Positions 19,597 to 30,411 are shown, counted from the first letter of the stretch. The stretch: 64,000 nucleotides of DNA from Microglena sp. YARC (GCA_022414725.1 CM039466.1:31924319-31988318), one strand, 5' to 3'. The notes: a model not told the origin generated them from the letters alone. A program made the numbers and translations.

Positions 19597-21423
19597 CACC
19601 TCCAGTAGCAGACTCAGTGTTGACACCCACAGCAACAGCTTTGGTACCCACACAATCTCCTATAGCATCCTTTCCCCCCTCTCCGCTCCCCTCTAACTCG
19701 GCACTAGCAGAGTCTCCCTGTCCAAGATTCCTTCCTCTCCATCGCTCCCCCCTTATCCTCATCCCCCTCTCCAGCCCCCTTTAACTCATCTCATCCAGAG
19801 TCTCCCTCTACCCCAGCTCAAGTCCCTCCTATCTCCGCCGCCCCTTCCCCTCGCAGACCCATCGCTCCCAACCCCTGACCCATCTCTGATGCAGCAGCTG
19901 CTGCTGGTGCTGCCGCCATCTCAAGGGCAAACCAGACTCCTCCTGCCCATCCCTGTCCCCTTCCTTTTCACCTCCCTCCCTCTCCTGTCCCTCCCTCTTC
20001 CTCCAGCCCACTGGCCACCCGACGTCCCTCCCACAACCCTTCCTTACCTCTCTCCGCCATCACCCACCACCCTCCAGCCACCAGCGATCTGGACTCTCTA
20101 TCAAACACCCAGCATGATCCGCTTTGCTGCCCCATTTGTATCAACCCCTTTGGGACCGAGCCCCCTTATTGGTCTTGTCCTGTTTTTTGTTGCATGCCGC
20201 GCTCTGGTCGTCTTTGCAGAGCTTGCTGATATGCATGGGTGACCTAGCGACATGTTACTAGGCTGCTGAGAGTCTGTGCTGGTTTGCTAAAGGAGTGATG
20301 CCCTGATGCACCGGCCTGTTACAGGAGTGATGCCCTGCAGTGTTTTAATCTTAGATCAGCAAGACCTTCGGGTGCATGCCTTTCCTTCTTTTTCTGTGTT
20401 GATCTTGGAGGTTACAGTGGTGTTTTATTGGTTGGGGAGGAACAGTGTTGCTTGGAGGTGGGGGTGGTGCTCGGAAGGCCCTTTGTCCTTTGTCCTCCTA
20501 GTAATTAGTTTGTGTCCCTCGTTCTTTTGTCCCCTAGTCTTTTCGTCTTTTGTCTTGGATCTTTTGTCTTAGCGGACTTTTGGTCCATGTCTTCTAGTCT
20601 ACTTCTTTGGTTTTTCTTCCTCGGTCACATAGGGCTAGGTTTTATCAGATGTTCCCTTTCCTGGTTCCTCCCTATGTAAAAAAAAAAAAAAAAAAAAATT
20701 GGACACCTTGTGCGCACTCCTTTCACTTCACATGCATCACGACTTGGTTCACTATAGGACACTCCTCGTGTCCCAGCTACAGGGGCGACTGCAGCCCAGC
20801 CCCCCTTCGATTTGGCATCCAACCTATTATTGATAGTGACAGCGATGACAACGAAGAGTTCTCCGAACCCTTTTATATCCCTCTCATCCCCTCCCCTTCT
20901 TCTCTTCCTCCCCCTCCATCCCCACGCGAGGACTTGGCCCCCCTGCTCCTCCCTACTCCTCCCTCTCCCTCATCTTTCCCCTCGCTTTCTTCTTCCAGCC
21001 TGGGCATCCACTCGGCCCTTGGAGCATACACCCCCCCAGATCCCACCTCCCCCGTCCCTGCTCCTTCTCCCCTTCTCTTAACTCCTCCTGCCACCCCCTC
21101 TTCCACTTCACGTGCTGACAACGCACATTGGTGGCGCTCAGTCCCTCCCCTCTACAGGCAACCTCCCCCGCTCAAGCTTCCCCCCTCACCGTGCCACCTC
21201 CTCTCTTCAGGCCGTTCACCCCTTACAGGCCATCCCTCTTCAACAGGCCGTCCACTCTCGCAAGAGAACTCGGACAGTCCCAGAAGACCAACAGCCCTGG
21301 TGGGCAGTCTCTCTTCCCAGCACCTCTCTCTCTGAAATGTTACCTAGGTCAACCCGCAAATCTGCACGCTTAAATATCAGCGGCAACACAAGCCGGGATC
21401 ACACCAGGGGAGAACACGAATGA
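19597..21423 (+). pseudogene. LINE-A ORF1 C-terminal half with RING-H2 finger, copy 2
   Basis: This segment starts in the Ala/Pro/Ser-rich part of ORF1. In one frame it reads through SRANQTPPAHPCPLP to the first half of a RING finger (CCPICINPFGTEPPYW, about 20125-20172), is cut by an element-B tail, then resumes at 20700 with WTPCAHSFHFTC and CITTWF. The seventh zinc ligand is followed by PSY instead of PSC, so the eighth ligand is mutated here (Tyr for Cys), while copy 3 keeps it. Next come an acidic patch DSDSDDNEEF, Pro/Ser-rich sequence, a basic RKRTRT motif and the stop TGA at 21421-21423, overlapping the ORF2 start. A TGA near 19876, where copy 3 has CGA, also breaks it. Confidence 0.75.
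20173..20698 (+). mobile_element. Element B 3' fragment inside the LINE-A RING domain
   Basis: This is an element-B tail with hairpin arms ACATAGGG (20627-20634) and CCCTATGT (20670-20677) and 21 A (20678-20698). TTGG at 20169-20172 and 20699-20702 is the target-site duplication. The uninterrupted site is visible in LINE-A copy 3 near 41606-41618 (TTATTGGACACC). Confidence 0.9.
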
Positions 21424-24400
21424 ATGCACAGCATGCCCCTCCTAGGAGTACCTTTGTCTGCACCAACGCGCAAGGACTTACACCCCTTAAACTCTTTGAG
21501 CACATTTCTTAGCTTCAAGAAACGCGAGTGGATATGGCCGTGCTCACTGAAGTAAGGACAACCTCATCACCCGAGGACCTTCTTCAACACCTCCCAGGCG
21601 CGGGGGCAATCTGGCCAGGCGCAAGATTTTTCTTTTGCCCTGGTACAGGGCACACTGAAGGCATCATCCTGATATTAAGCCCTCACTGCCCCATCACAGA
21701 TCCCGTCCTAAGACCTATCCTAGGTCCAACAGGCCGCATTCTAGGCATCGATGCTTTCATTGGTGACTCCGTCATCACCATTTTGTGCGTCTATGCTCCG
21801 GCCCAAGCTGCTGACAGAGAAGACTTCTTTTTCAACTGCGTGCGTCCTAACCTTCCCACTGACGGACGCCTCCTTCTCGTTGTTGGTGATTTCAACTGCA
21901 TTCTTGACCCCCTCGATGCGGTCTACCCTCCTCACAGACTCAATATTGACCCCATGAGTCGCATGCAGGGGGCACCTCCCCTTGCAGACATCATGAATAC
22001 CTACAGCCTACAAGACATCTGGAGGAACACGCACCCGACTGCCAAAGACTTCACACATTGGAGCATCCCAGCCTCATCGGGCGGTAGGCTTGACCGCTGG
22101 CTGGCTTCAGACTCCCTCCTAGCCCTCTTCACAGCCACTTCCTCCATTCTCCCTACCTCTGGCTTTATCTCTGACCACCGCCCTGTGTCCATAACCCTCT
22201 CCTTCCTAGGCCACGCTCCACCCAAGGGCCAAGGGCTGCAAGGGTTCCCCCTCCTCCTCCTCAACATTCCAGAAGCTTGTGATGAGCTCAAGAACATCAT
22301 CGCTTCACAATCCCTCCTCCTAAACCTCTTACCCGATTCAGACATCGTCACAACAATGGGACAACATGAAGGAAGTTATTCGCACCAGCAGTTGGGCCAT
22401 TTACAAGAAGCATCGCCGTGCCCGCCAGCGTGCCGCCCGCTTAGCAGAGGACGACGCCCGGCAGGAATTCTCACAGGTGCATTTCTCCCCCGATGCAATT
22501 TCTTTCCTGGCACGCCTCAACATAGCCAAGGCTAAGGCATTAGCAGCAACACTCGCTTGGCAGCAACTCCTTGCTCCAATGCTCAAAGCTCTACCTATCC
22601 TTGAGCACACTTTTGGGGATTCATCTTCCTTCTACTTCCACCACCTTTCCCGTTCCCCTCACCCCCAAGTCCACATCAAGCTTATCCAGCCTCCAGGGCC
22701 ACCCCAGCATCACCCCCTTTCTGTGGCTGACCTCTCTTCAATGATAGGAGTCAACATAGGACTGGAGTATGCCCGGGACTTTTATAGTGCTGATTCCTCC
22801 TTTGGACTGTATCGTCCAAACCCTCACATCAACCAGGCTAACCAGGATCTCTTCTGCTCACATCCCTCCCTCGTCCCCTCCCCCCTAGTTATGCAGCCTT
22901 GCAGAAGGTGTCAATGGCGATGGCCTAATCACATCAGAGGAGATGGACCTTGCCATCCGCTCTGCTTCTCGAGGCTCCAGCCCAGGTTATGACGGACTTC
23001 CCTTTGAAGTCTACAATGCGTTCCATGAAGAACTGTCCCCGATCCTTCAACGGGTTTTCAACTCTGCCTTCCAAGATCAAGTTAACTCGGCCCCCTAGCA
23101 CCCCTCCTTCAGGGAACCATCTGCCTTCTCCACAAGACTGGTCAGCCCCAAGACTCCCTCGCAGGTTACCGTCCTATCACCCTTCTCAATTGCGACCTTA
23201 AGCTGATCCTTTTGATCATGGCTCACCGGCTGCAACGCCCACTGGAATATCTCATCGACGTCACTCAATCAGCTTTCCTCCGTGGCAGAGACATCAGTGA
23301 CAACATCAGCTATCACCTAGGCTTGGCTGCGCGCTTGAAAGAGCTTGGCTTACCAGGCTGGTTGCTGCATTCTGACCTCACTAAAGCTTATGATTCTGTC
23401 AACAGGGGATGGCTCCTAAAGACAATGTCAGCCATGGGATTCAATAGTGCGGGCATCACGCGCTGGTGCGATATCCTCATGAATGGCAGCTCTACGCGAG
23501 TGCGTCTCAACGGTTTCTTCACTACCTCCTTCCCCAACACTTCAGGGTGGGGCCTTGAGGGTGCCTTGGGGCCTTGAGGGCCTCAGGGTGGGGCCTTGAG
23601 CTGTAATCAATGGGTCATCATCTTTGAGCCCTTCATCACCTACAATAACCAACTGAGATCTTGTGGAACTCTGCAATCCTTCCGTCTTCCGTCAGGAGAG
23701 TTGGCCCCAGCCACCCTCTCGTTTGCTGACGATGGCAAGCACTTTGTCCTCAACCCAGCCACAGATGGGCCTATCATCAAGGAGACATACGTCGTAGCCA
23801 ATTCGGCTGGCTTACCCGCCCAGTCTGTTCCCAAGACCCGTCTTCTGCTTCTTGAACTTCCCCCAGACATACCCCTCCCTGCAGATCTGGACCCCGCCTT
23901 GGCACCCATCACTTGACTGGTTACCACCTCCATCCCCAGACACACCTCACAGATTGCTGGGCGTGCCGTTCGGTGCAAACACTGCCCTTTGCAAGGCTGC
24001 AGCCTACCAGCACATGCCCATAGCATCTCACGTGCAGCAGCTCCATGGCTCTCACGCAATCTCAATGTTATTGGAAGGGCGCATGTTGCTATGCAATGCT
24101 TGGCTTCCAAGTTCATCTTCCAGGCTAACTTTGCATCACCACCAGCGCCTCTCCGCCAGCAGTTGCAATCTTCTCTCAATGCCTTTGTTGCAACCTCTAG
24201 CCTGCAGGAGGAGGAATCACCACGTCCAGGACACCTCTTCCCCCCGCTTCGGGACAGCCGTCCTTTCCTTTTCATCGAGGAGGGCTTGCTGTACCCCATC
24301 TTGCTTCCCACTCGGCTGCTATGCTGGCCAAGACCACATGGCTCCTCTTCAGTTACACAGGTCACCCCTGGCAGCAGTTCTACCGTCACGAGATTTCTCG

Positions 24401-25800
24401 GTCTGTGCGCCTTCCTCCAGGTCAGGCAAGTGGATACCATGCCCTGGTTACCGCCCCGTCTTCTGTGGACATCGCCTCAATCACCACCAACTTGGCCCGG
24501 GAAAGTGCAGAGGCTTTCTCCTGCTGAACATTCGTAGAATTATCGCTCCGCCCATGCAGTGCCCCCAATCCATCCTACTGGAAACCACCTTCAACAACAC
24601 CCCTCCTTTTCCGTCCATGCCCATCACCTCAAACCAAGTGCTCTCCTCCCAAGCACTCACGTGGCACCGTCTCAAGGACATCCGCTCAGCTCATCAACAA
24701 CGAGCTCACCTCCCTCCCGCTGCTGTCCAAGACCTTGACTTCATCCTCTCCTCTCTGCCAGACCCCTGGCGGGATGCTGTCCTCCTTCCTGAACTTCCAC
24801 CTCCCAAATGGAAGCTCTTTCCCGCTGTGGCCCTGCTGGTCCCCTTGCAGAGGGGCCAGATCCCCTCACTGGAGAGGACCGTCTTTAGGAGGTCTGGCCC
24901 TCTGGCCGGTTACACCCTCTCACCCTTACTGCCCTTCCCCCCAAGGACACCCCCAAGCTGCGCTCATCACCCTACGCAAGAAACCTCGAGAAGCATGGTT
25001 ACGGGCAGACTTTGAGGAGCAGCTGATCCAGCAAGGCCTCCCCCCCCACCAGAGGCAAGAGCTCTTGGAACCATGGCTGGTTGGTCTTTGGGAGGACCTC
25101 CAACTGGACCCAACAACATGGGGTCTCCACCTCCATGATGATACTGAGGTGAACCTTCTTGAACTCTCTGTGCGCCAAGCACGGCAGGCCCTTCTTCACC
25201 AACATATCATGCAACAAAGCCCCAGTTCCCACCATTTTGTGCCAGGTTATACCGAGGAACGTGCTGCTTGGCCCAGGCTGTGGAGCATTCTACCCCCCTC
25301 CACCTTGGACACTCACCCTAGCACTAACCCTGACCTGCGAGGCCTCCTTGGTCTTGAATCCCGATGAATTGCCTCAGCAACAGAGGGAGCGCTCGTTGTC
25401 ACCCCTATCTCAGTCCCCTCCCCTGAAGACCTCCCACAGAACGCTTGGGTGGACTTACAACGTGTCCGCCCCTCCCGTCCAGGCCCAGCGGAGAGAACTG
25501 CTCAAAGACAAGACGAACCTCAAGTCTCCCTCCCTCTACGTGCAGGCTTTTTGCAGGTGTGGGTACGCCTCGCTGACAAGACTCTCCACCGTCCTTATAC
25601 CATCACTTGCCGGAGCTTGCTTCATGGCACCCTGGGCTGCAATGCATTCCTTGCTCATGTACGAGGACGCTTCCAACGGGTCAACCAAGACGACCCCCCC
25701 TCGATAGTCTGCTCCAGCCCTGACTGCTTGCAGCTGCACACTGCTGACACAACGTCTCACGCTTTCTTGGAATGCCGTGATTCTGCCCCTGTCATAGACT
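21420..25800 (+). pseudogene. LINE-A ORF2 (endonuclease, RT, zf-RVT), copy 2
   Basis: The ORF2 ATG at 21420 overlaps the ORF1 stop. The N-terminus is an AP-like endonuclease of the exonuclease-endonuclease-phosphatase fold: CTNAQGLTPLKLFEHI, VVGDFNCILDP and SDHRPVSITLSF (catalytic Asp/His pair), about 21440-22215. The RT follows: RGSSPGYDGLP, AGYRPITLLNCDLK, SAFLRGRDISDN, DLTKAYDSVN, and FADD at 23722-23733. The downstream RT thumb and the zf-RVT motif (CSSPDCLQLH and HAFLEC, near 25710-25780) come next. Breaks include TAG for Trp near 21511, a frameshift near 23095 and an expanded GGGCCTTGAGG repeat at 23547-23600 replacing the GFPQGGAL motif. In the family this protein nicks target DNA and primes reverse transcription on it. 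Confidence 0.85.
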
Positions 25801-28491
25801 TTTTTTTTTTTTTTTTTTTTTTTTTACGTAGGGAGGAACCAGGAAAGGGAACATCTGATAAAACCTAGCCCTATGTGACCAAGGAAGGAAAACCAAACAA
25901 GAAGACTAGAGGTCATGGACCAAAAGTCCGCTAAGACAAAAGATCCAAGACAAAAGACGAAAAGACTAGGGGACAAAAGAACGAGGGACACAAACTAATT
26001 ACTAGGAGGACAAAGGACAAAGGGCCTTCCGAGCACCACCCCCACCTCCAAGCAACACTGTTCCTCCCCAACCAATAAAACACCACTGTAACCTCCAAGA
26101 GCAACACAGAAAAAGAAGGAAAGGCATGCACCCGAAGGTCTTGCTGATCTTAGATTAAAACACTGCAGGGCATCACTCCTGTAACAGGCCAGTGCATCAG
26201 GGCATCACTCCTGTAGCAAACCAGCACAGTCTCTCAGCAGCCTAGTAACATGTCGCTAGGTCACCCAAGCAGATCAGCAAGCTCTGCATAGACGACCAGA
26301 GCGCGGCATGCAACAAAAAACAGGACAGGGCCAAAGCTAACACTAACAAGGTATCTAAAGAAGCAAATCAAACTCCTTAGAAAACGTCCTGGACGGTGAA
26401 AGGGTAGAACCCCCACAAGATCCACTGACCAGCAAGGAAAACCTTAAAGGCGCACTAAAGCAGCTGGCACTTTAAAGCAAATAAACCGGTAGCCTGTGCA
26501 TCAGGGCATCACTCCATTAGCATTTCAGCGCAGTCTATCAGCAGCCTAGTATCATGCCACTAGGTCGCCGATGCAAATCAGCAAGCTCTGCAAAGACGAC
26601 CAAACGCGGCATGTCTACGGTTCAAAGGGAGCGGTAACAAGGTAACAAAAACTATGTAGCTCCTAAGTAAGCCTCCTGAACCTGCAGACGCAAGATACAA
26701 CTCGGTACAGGGTATCACTCCTATAACAGTCCAGTGCATCAGGGCATCACTCCATCAGCAGACCGGCGTGCCAACTCAGCTGTCAAGTAGCATGCCACTT
26801 CTTCTCCAATGCAGGCCAGCAAGCTCTGTAAGGAAGAAGACCAAAGCAGGGCATGCTACTGATAAACAGGTCCGGGAAAAAGCAAACAAAAACAGTCTTC
26901 AGGGCAGGAGCAGCAGATCCACCCCCAAAAACTACTATCCAGCCCTTAGGGCAGCAAAATGTTAAGAAAAACTGTATCGCTATGGTTTCCAACCAATGTC
27001 ACACTCCAGGATCGGCAAGTCTCTAATTAGAGAACAAGAAGATGCTGACCAATGCAGACCTTCAAAAGGAGACCTGCTAACTGAGAATTCAAGAAAGAGG
27101 GAAAGAGTCTCAGCAGCACAACACCTGTATGAGGCAAAAAAACACTAAAAATCGGCTATGGGAGCTACTCAGTGCCCCATTTGAGTGTTACAGACGCTCA
27201 TGCAGTCTAATCCGCTACTCTGCCCCCTCCAGAGGTCAGCTTAGGAGGTCAGCCTACTGGAGGGGGGCAGGCTATTCTCTTCAAGTTAATTCGGGACCAC
27301 CCGACCCCCATCCTTAGTACTTCAGAAGCAGCTCTCTCCTGATTCCCTTCTTCCGAGCCCCACCCACTTCCTCCTGCCTCTCAGAATCCTCCATCTCCTC
27401 CCTCTCATCCCTGCTCCTTCATTTCAGCTGCTCAGATACCTAGTAGACGAAGCTTTGAGGCGACAATAGGAGCTGGAGGTCCTTTTTTCGCCCTAGCAAT
27501 GTCTGCTCTCCGGCCGCCTTATGACTTCGCTGCGAAGCTGCTTCGGCCAATTCGGCTGGAGCGACTGCAATTTCGCGGCTATGGGAGCTGCTCAGTGCCC
27601 CATTTGAGTGTTACAGACGCTCATGCAGTCTAATCCGCTACTCTGCCCCCTCCAGAGGTCAGCTTATGAGGTCAGCCTACTGGAGGGGGGCAGGCTATTC
27701 TCTTCAAGTTAATTCGGGACCACCCGACCCCCATCCTTAGTACTTCAGAAGCAGCTCTCTCCTGATTCCCTTCTTCCGAGCCCCACCCACTTCCTCCTGC
27801 CTCTCAGAATCCTCCATCTCCTCCCTCTCATCCCTGCTCCTTCATTTCAGCTGCTCAGATACCTAGTAGACGAAGCTTTGAGGCGACAATTGGAGCTGGA
27901 GGTCCTTTTTTCGCCCTAGCAATGTCTGCTCTCCGGCCGCCTTATATAATTTTGCTGCGAAGCTGCTTCGGCCAATTCGGCTGGAGCGACTGCAATTTCG
28001 CGGCTATGGGAGCTGCTCAGTGCCCATTTGAGTGTTACAGACGCTCATGCAGTCTAATCCGCTACTCTGCCCCCTCCAGAGGTCAGCATATGAGGTCAGC
28101 CTACTGGAGGGGGGCAGGCTATTCTCTTCAAGTTAATTCGGGACCACCCGACCCCCATCCTTAGTACTTCAGAAGCAGCTCTCTCCTGATTCCTTCTTCC
28201 GAGCCCCACCCACTTCCTCCTGCCTCTCAGAATCCTCCATCTCCTCCCTCTCATCCCTGCTCCTTCATTTCAGCTGCTCAGATACCTAGTAGACGAAGCT
28301 TTGAGGCGACAATTGGAGCTGGAGGTCCTTTTTTCGCCCTAGCAATGTCTGCTCTCCGGCCGCCTTATAACTTTGCTGCGAAGCTGCTTCGGCCAATTCG
28401 GCTGGAGCGACTGCAATTTCGCGGCTATGGGAGCTGCTCAGTGCCCCATTTGAGTGTTACAGACGCTCATGCAGTCTAATCCGCTACTCTG
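25801..28491 (-). mobile_element. Element B copy 3, body antisense with 5' monomers inverted
   Basis: T run 25801-25825, then the antisense hairpin (ACGTAGGG 25826-25833, CCCTATGT 25869-25876) and a complete antisense body to 27154 (CACTAAAAATCG). The 423-bp monomers follow at 27155-28491 but in the sense orientation, opposite to every other copy, where monomers and body are co-linear. As with LINE-A copy 2, this is what twin priming would leave. The left flank is LINE-A sense ORF2, the right flank LINE-A antisense ORF2. Confidence 0.65.
27155..28491 (+). repeat. Tandem array of about 3.2 x 423-bp monomers
   Basis: TTCAGCTGCTCAGATACCTAG recurs at about 27423, 27846 and 28268 (period 422-423). 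These units share diagnostic changes not seen in the other arrays (TTCATTTCAGCTGCTCAG, CATGCAGTCTAATCC), so they amplified as a separate local batch. The CCCCCTCCAG / CTGGAGGGGG inverted repeat is kept. Confidence 0.9.
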
Positions 28492-29425
28492 TACGCACAA
28501 AGGACCACAACCTTAGGGTAGAGGGAGGAGGGGGTGTCCCGGGCCAAAGGGTGATGTCGTCTCCGAGGAGGAAGAAGAGGCAACGAGGAAGGCGCTGCCC
28601 ACCGGTGAGGGTCTCCCAAGTGGAAAGGAGCCAGTCTATGACAGGGGCAGAATCAGGGCATTCCAAGAAAGCGTGAGACATTGTGTCAGAAGTGTGCAGC
28701 TGCAAGCAGTCAGGGCTGGAGCAGACTATGGAGGGGGGGTCGTCTTGGTTGACCCGTTGGAAGCGTCCTCGTACATGAGCAAGGAACGCATTGCAGCCCA
28801 GGGTGCCATGAAGCAAGCTCCGGCAAGTGATGGTATAAGGACGGTGGAGAGTCTTGTCAGCGAGGCGTACCCACACCTGCAAAAAGCCTGCACGTAGAGG
28901 GAGGGAGACTTGAGGTTCGTCTTGTCTTTGAGCAGTTCTCTCTGCTGGGCCTGGACGGGAGGGGCGGACACGTTGTAAGTCCACCCAAGCGTTCTGTGGG
29001 AGGTCTTCAGGGGAGGGGACTGGAATAGGGGTGACAACGAGCGCTCCCTCTGTTGCTGGGGCAATCCATCGGGATTCAAGACCACGGAGGCCTCGCAGGT
29101 CAGGGTTAGTGCTAGGGTGAGTGTCCAAGGTGGAGGGGGGTAGAATGCTCCACAGCCTGGGCCAAGCAGCACGTTCCTCGGAATAACCTGGCACAAAATG
29201 GTGGGAACTGGGGCTTTGTTGCATGATATGTTGGTGAAGAAGGGCCTGCCGTGCTTGGCGCACAGAGAGTTCAAGAAGGTTCACCTCAGTATCATCATGG
29301 GGGTGGAGACCCCATGTTGTTGGGTCCAGTTGGAGGTCCTCCCAAAGACCAACCAGCCATGGTTCCAAGAGCTCTTGCCTCTGGTGGGGGGGAAGGCCTT
29401 GCTGGATCAGCTGCTCCTCAAAGTC
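28492..29425 (-). pseudogene. LINE-A ORF2 C-terminal fragment, antisense copy
   Basis: The minus frame 28484-29482 reads DFEEQLIQQGLPPHQRQELL, then WVDLQRVRPSRPGPAER, SLLHGTLGCNAFLAHVRGRF and the zinc motif C-x4-C-x10-H-x4-C (HTSDTMSHAFLEC), ending near LWSFVRT. It is the least frameshifted version of this part of ORF2 in the window: one frame over about 310 codons, so it is the best local reference for the zf-RVT region. Confidence 0.85.
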
Positions 29426-30168
29426 TGTTAGAAGATCAGTTAGCACTTGCCTTGTGATATTTGATGTCGGACTAGACTTCATGTCATGCTAATTAGGTAA
29501 AGGCAAAACGCTGCCCCCATGGGGAATCGAACCATTGTCGAATCTCTGTATAGCTCATGGCGTTACACCACTGAGCCAGTAGTACTATGCTGTGCTGTGT
29601 TTTGTGAGTACGAGATAGCGCTGGTGGCCAACCGGTTGTTACCGCCCGATGGCCGGTTTTGGGATGCTTCGCGGTAGCTACTGAAGGAATCTACCGGTGG
29701 AATCTTCCAAAGATGCCTTCCGTAGATTCCCTCCCGAACAGTATAAAAGGGGATTCACGAGAGCAGAGTACCACTTACTCTCTCTCTGGTCCCCAGGTAA
29801 GATTTACTGTTCTGCTGCCATTACTGCGTCTCTTGCTATGATCTTTGGTGCTCCAGAAAGCTGAGACTCGCGCGCATCTGTTCGCGCGCATCTGACCGAG
29901 CGAATCTGTTCGCGCGCACCTGACTGCGCGCATTTGTTCAAACCTAGTTGTTTAGCTTTGTTTGCAGCTCTCTCTTTCTCTCTGCTTTGATGCTTTGACA
30001 CTTAGTCCTAATTGCTTTGCTTAGATATTGAAGGCTCTTCGCCTGCTTCTTGTACATTGCCTGTTCCCACTTGTCAGTTCTAAGGCATTCGCCTCTCTTT
30101 GTAGTTGTTTTATTTCTGATGTAATTACCACTTACTCTCTCTTTGGTCCCCAGCCTATTTATTTTACA
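29426..30168 (+). repeat. Copia element 1, 5' LTR
   Basis: 743 bp. In order: TG end; antisense tRNA-like module (29523-29578); TATA box TATAAAAG at 29742-29749; a 27-nt direct repeat ending CCCCAG at 29770-29796 and 30127-30153 that bounds a possible 357-nt intron (29797-30153, GTAAGA...CCCCAG); CA end. Transcription would start about 25-30 bp after the TATA box, so the intron-like segment is in the leader RNA. Confidence 0.85.
29523..29578 (-). promoter_or_regulatory. tRNA-like Pol III promoter module in copia LTR, copy 1
   Basis: On the minus strand, A box TGGCTCAGTGG (29568-29578) is followed 34 bp later by B box GGTTCGATTCC (29523-29533). Both match the tRNA internal-promoter consensus. 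The flanks do not fold into a full cloverleaf by eye, so this is a tRNA-derived relic or promoter, not a tRNA gene. It is antisense to the element, upstream of the TATA box. Confidence 0.7.
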
Positions 30169-30187
30169 GGTTATGGGCTCATCGCGC
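30169..30187 (+). promoter_or_regulatory. Candidate primer-binding site, half-tRNA iMet type
   Basis: Directly after the 5' LTR comes GGTTATGGGC. Its reverse complement GCCCATAACC matches the anticodon loop region of eukaryotic initiator tRNA-Met. Drosophila copia and yeast Ty5 are known to prime from the 5' half of that tRNA. The same sequence follows the LTR of copia element 2 at 53946. The match beyond 10-12 nt is imperfect. Confidence 0.55.
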
Positions 30188-30411
30188 TAAAGTGCTGGAT
30201 TGCACCCCACTGCGGATTGAATTGGAGCTGGCTGGATTGCCCCTCCTTTTAGCTGGACTGCTTTGTTGTGCTGGACTGCACAGCCCCCCTCTTCTTCAGC
30301 TCCTAGTACTGTGCTGGACTGCATAGTTGTCTGAAGCTGGACTGCTCCATCTTTTTGCTGGACTGCAAACCCCCCTTTTCAACCTTCTCTACCTCATCCA
30401 TCTGCTTTACA

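Larger units (their letters stand above)
18402..25800 (-). mobile_element. LINE-A copy 2 with 5' inversion
   Basis: The 3' part (18402-19596) is antisense: 26 T, hairpin arms ACAAAGGG (18428-18435) and CCCTTTGT (18471-18478), 3' UTR and ORF2 tail. At 19596/19597 it joins a sense-oriented segment that starts in mid-ORF1 and runs through ORF2 to 25800. In the intact element the end of the sense segment (GTCATAGACT) lies only about 290 bp upstream of the start of the antisense segment (GGATGCGCACCC). That geometry is the one expected from twin priming, in which the 5' cDNA is laid down in reverse, although an inversion by recombination cannot be excluded. An element-B tail (20173-20698) is nested in the inverted part. 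Confidence 0.7.

Noticed and set aside
29510..29590. Functional tRNA gene in the copia LTR
   Set aside because: A and B boxes are perfect, but I could not fold a 7-bp acceptor stem or a normal anticodon arm, so only a tRNA-like promoter module is claimed.
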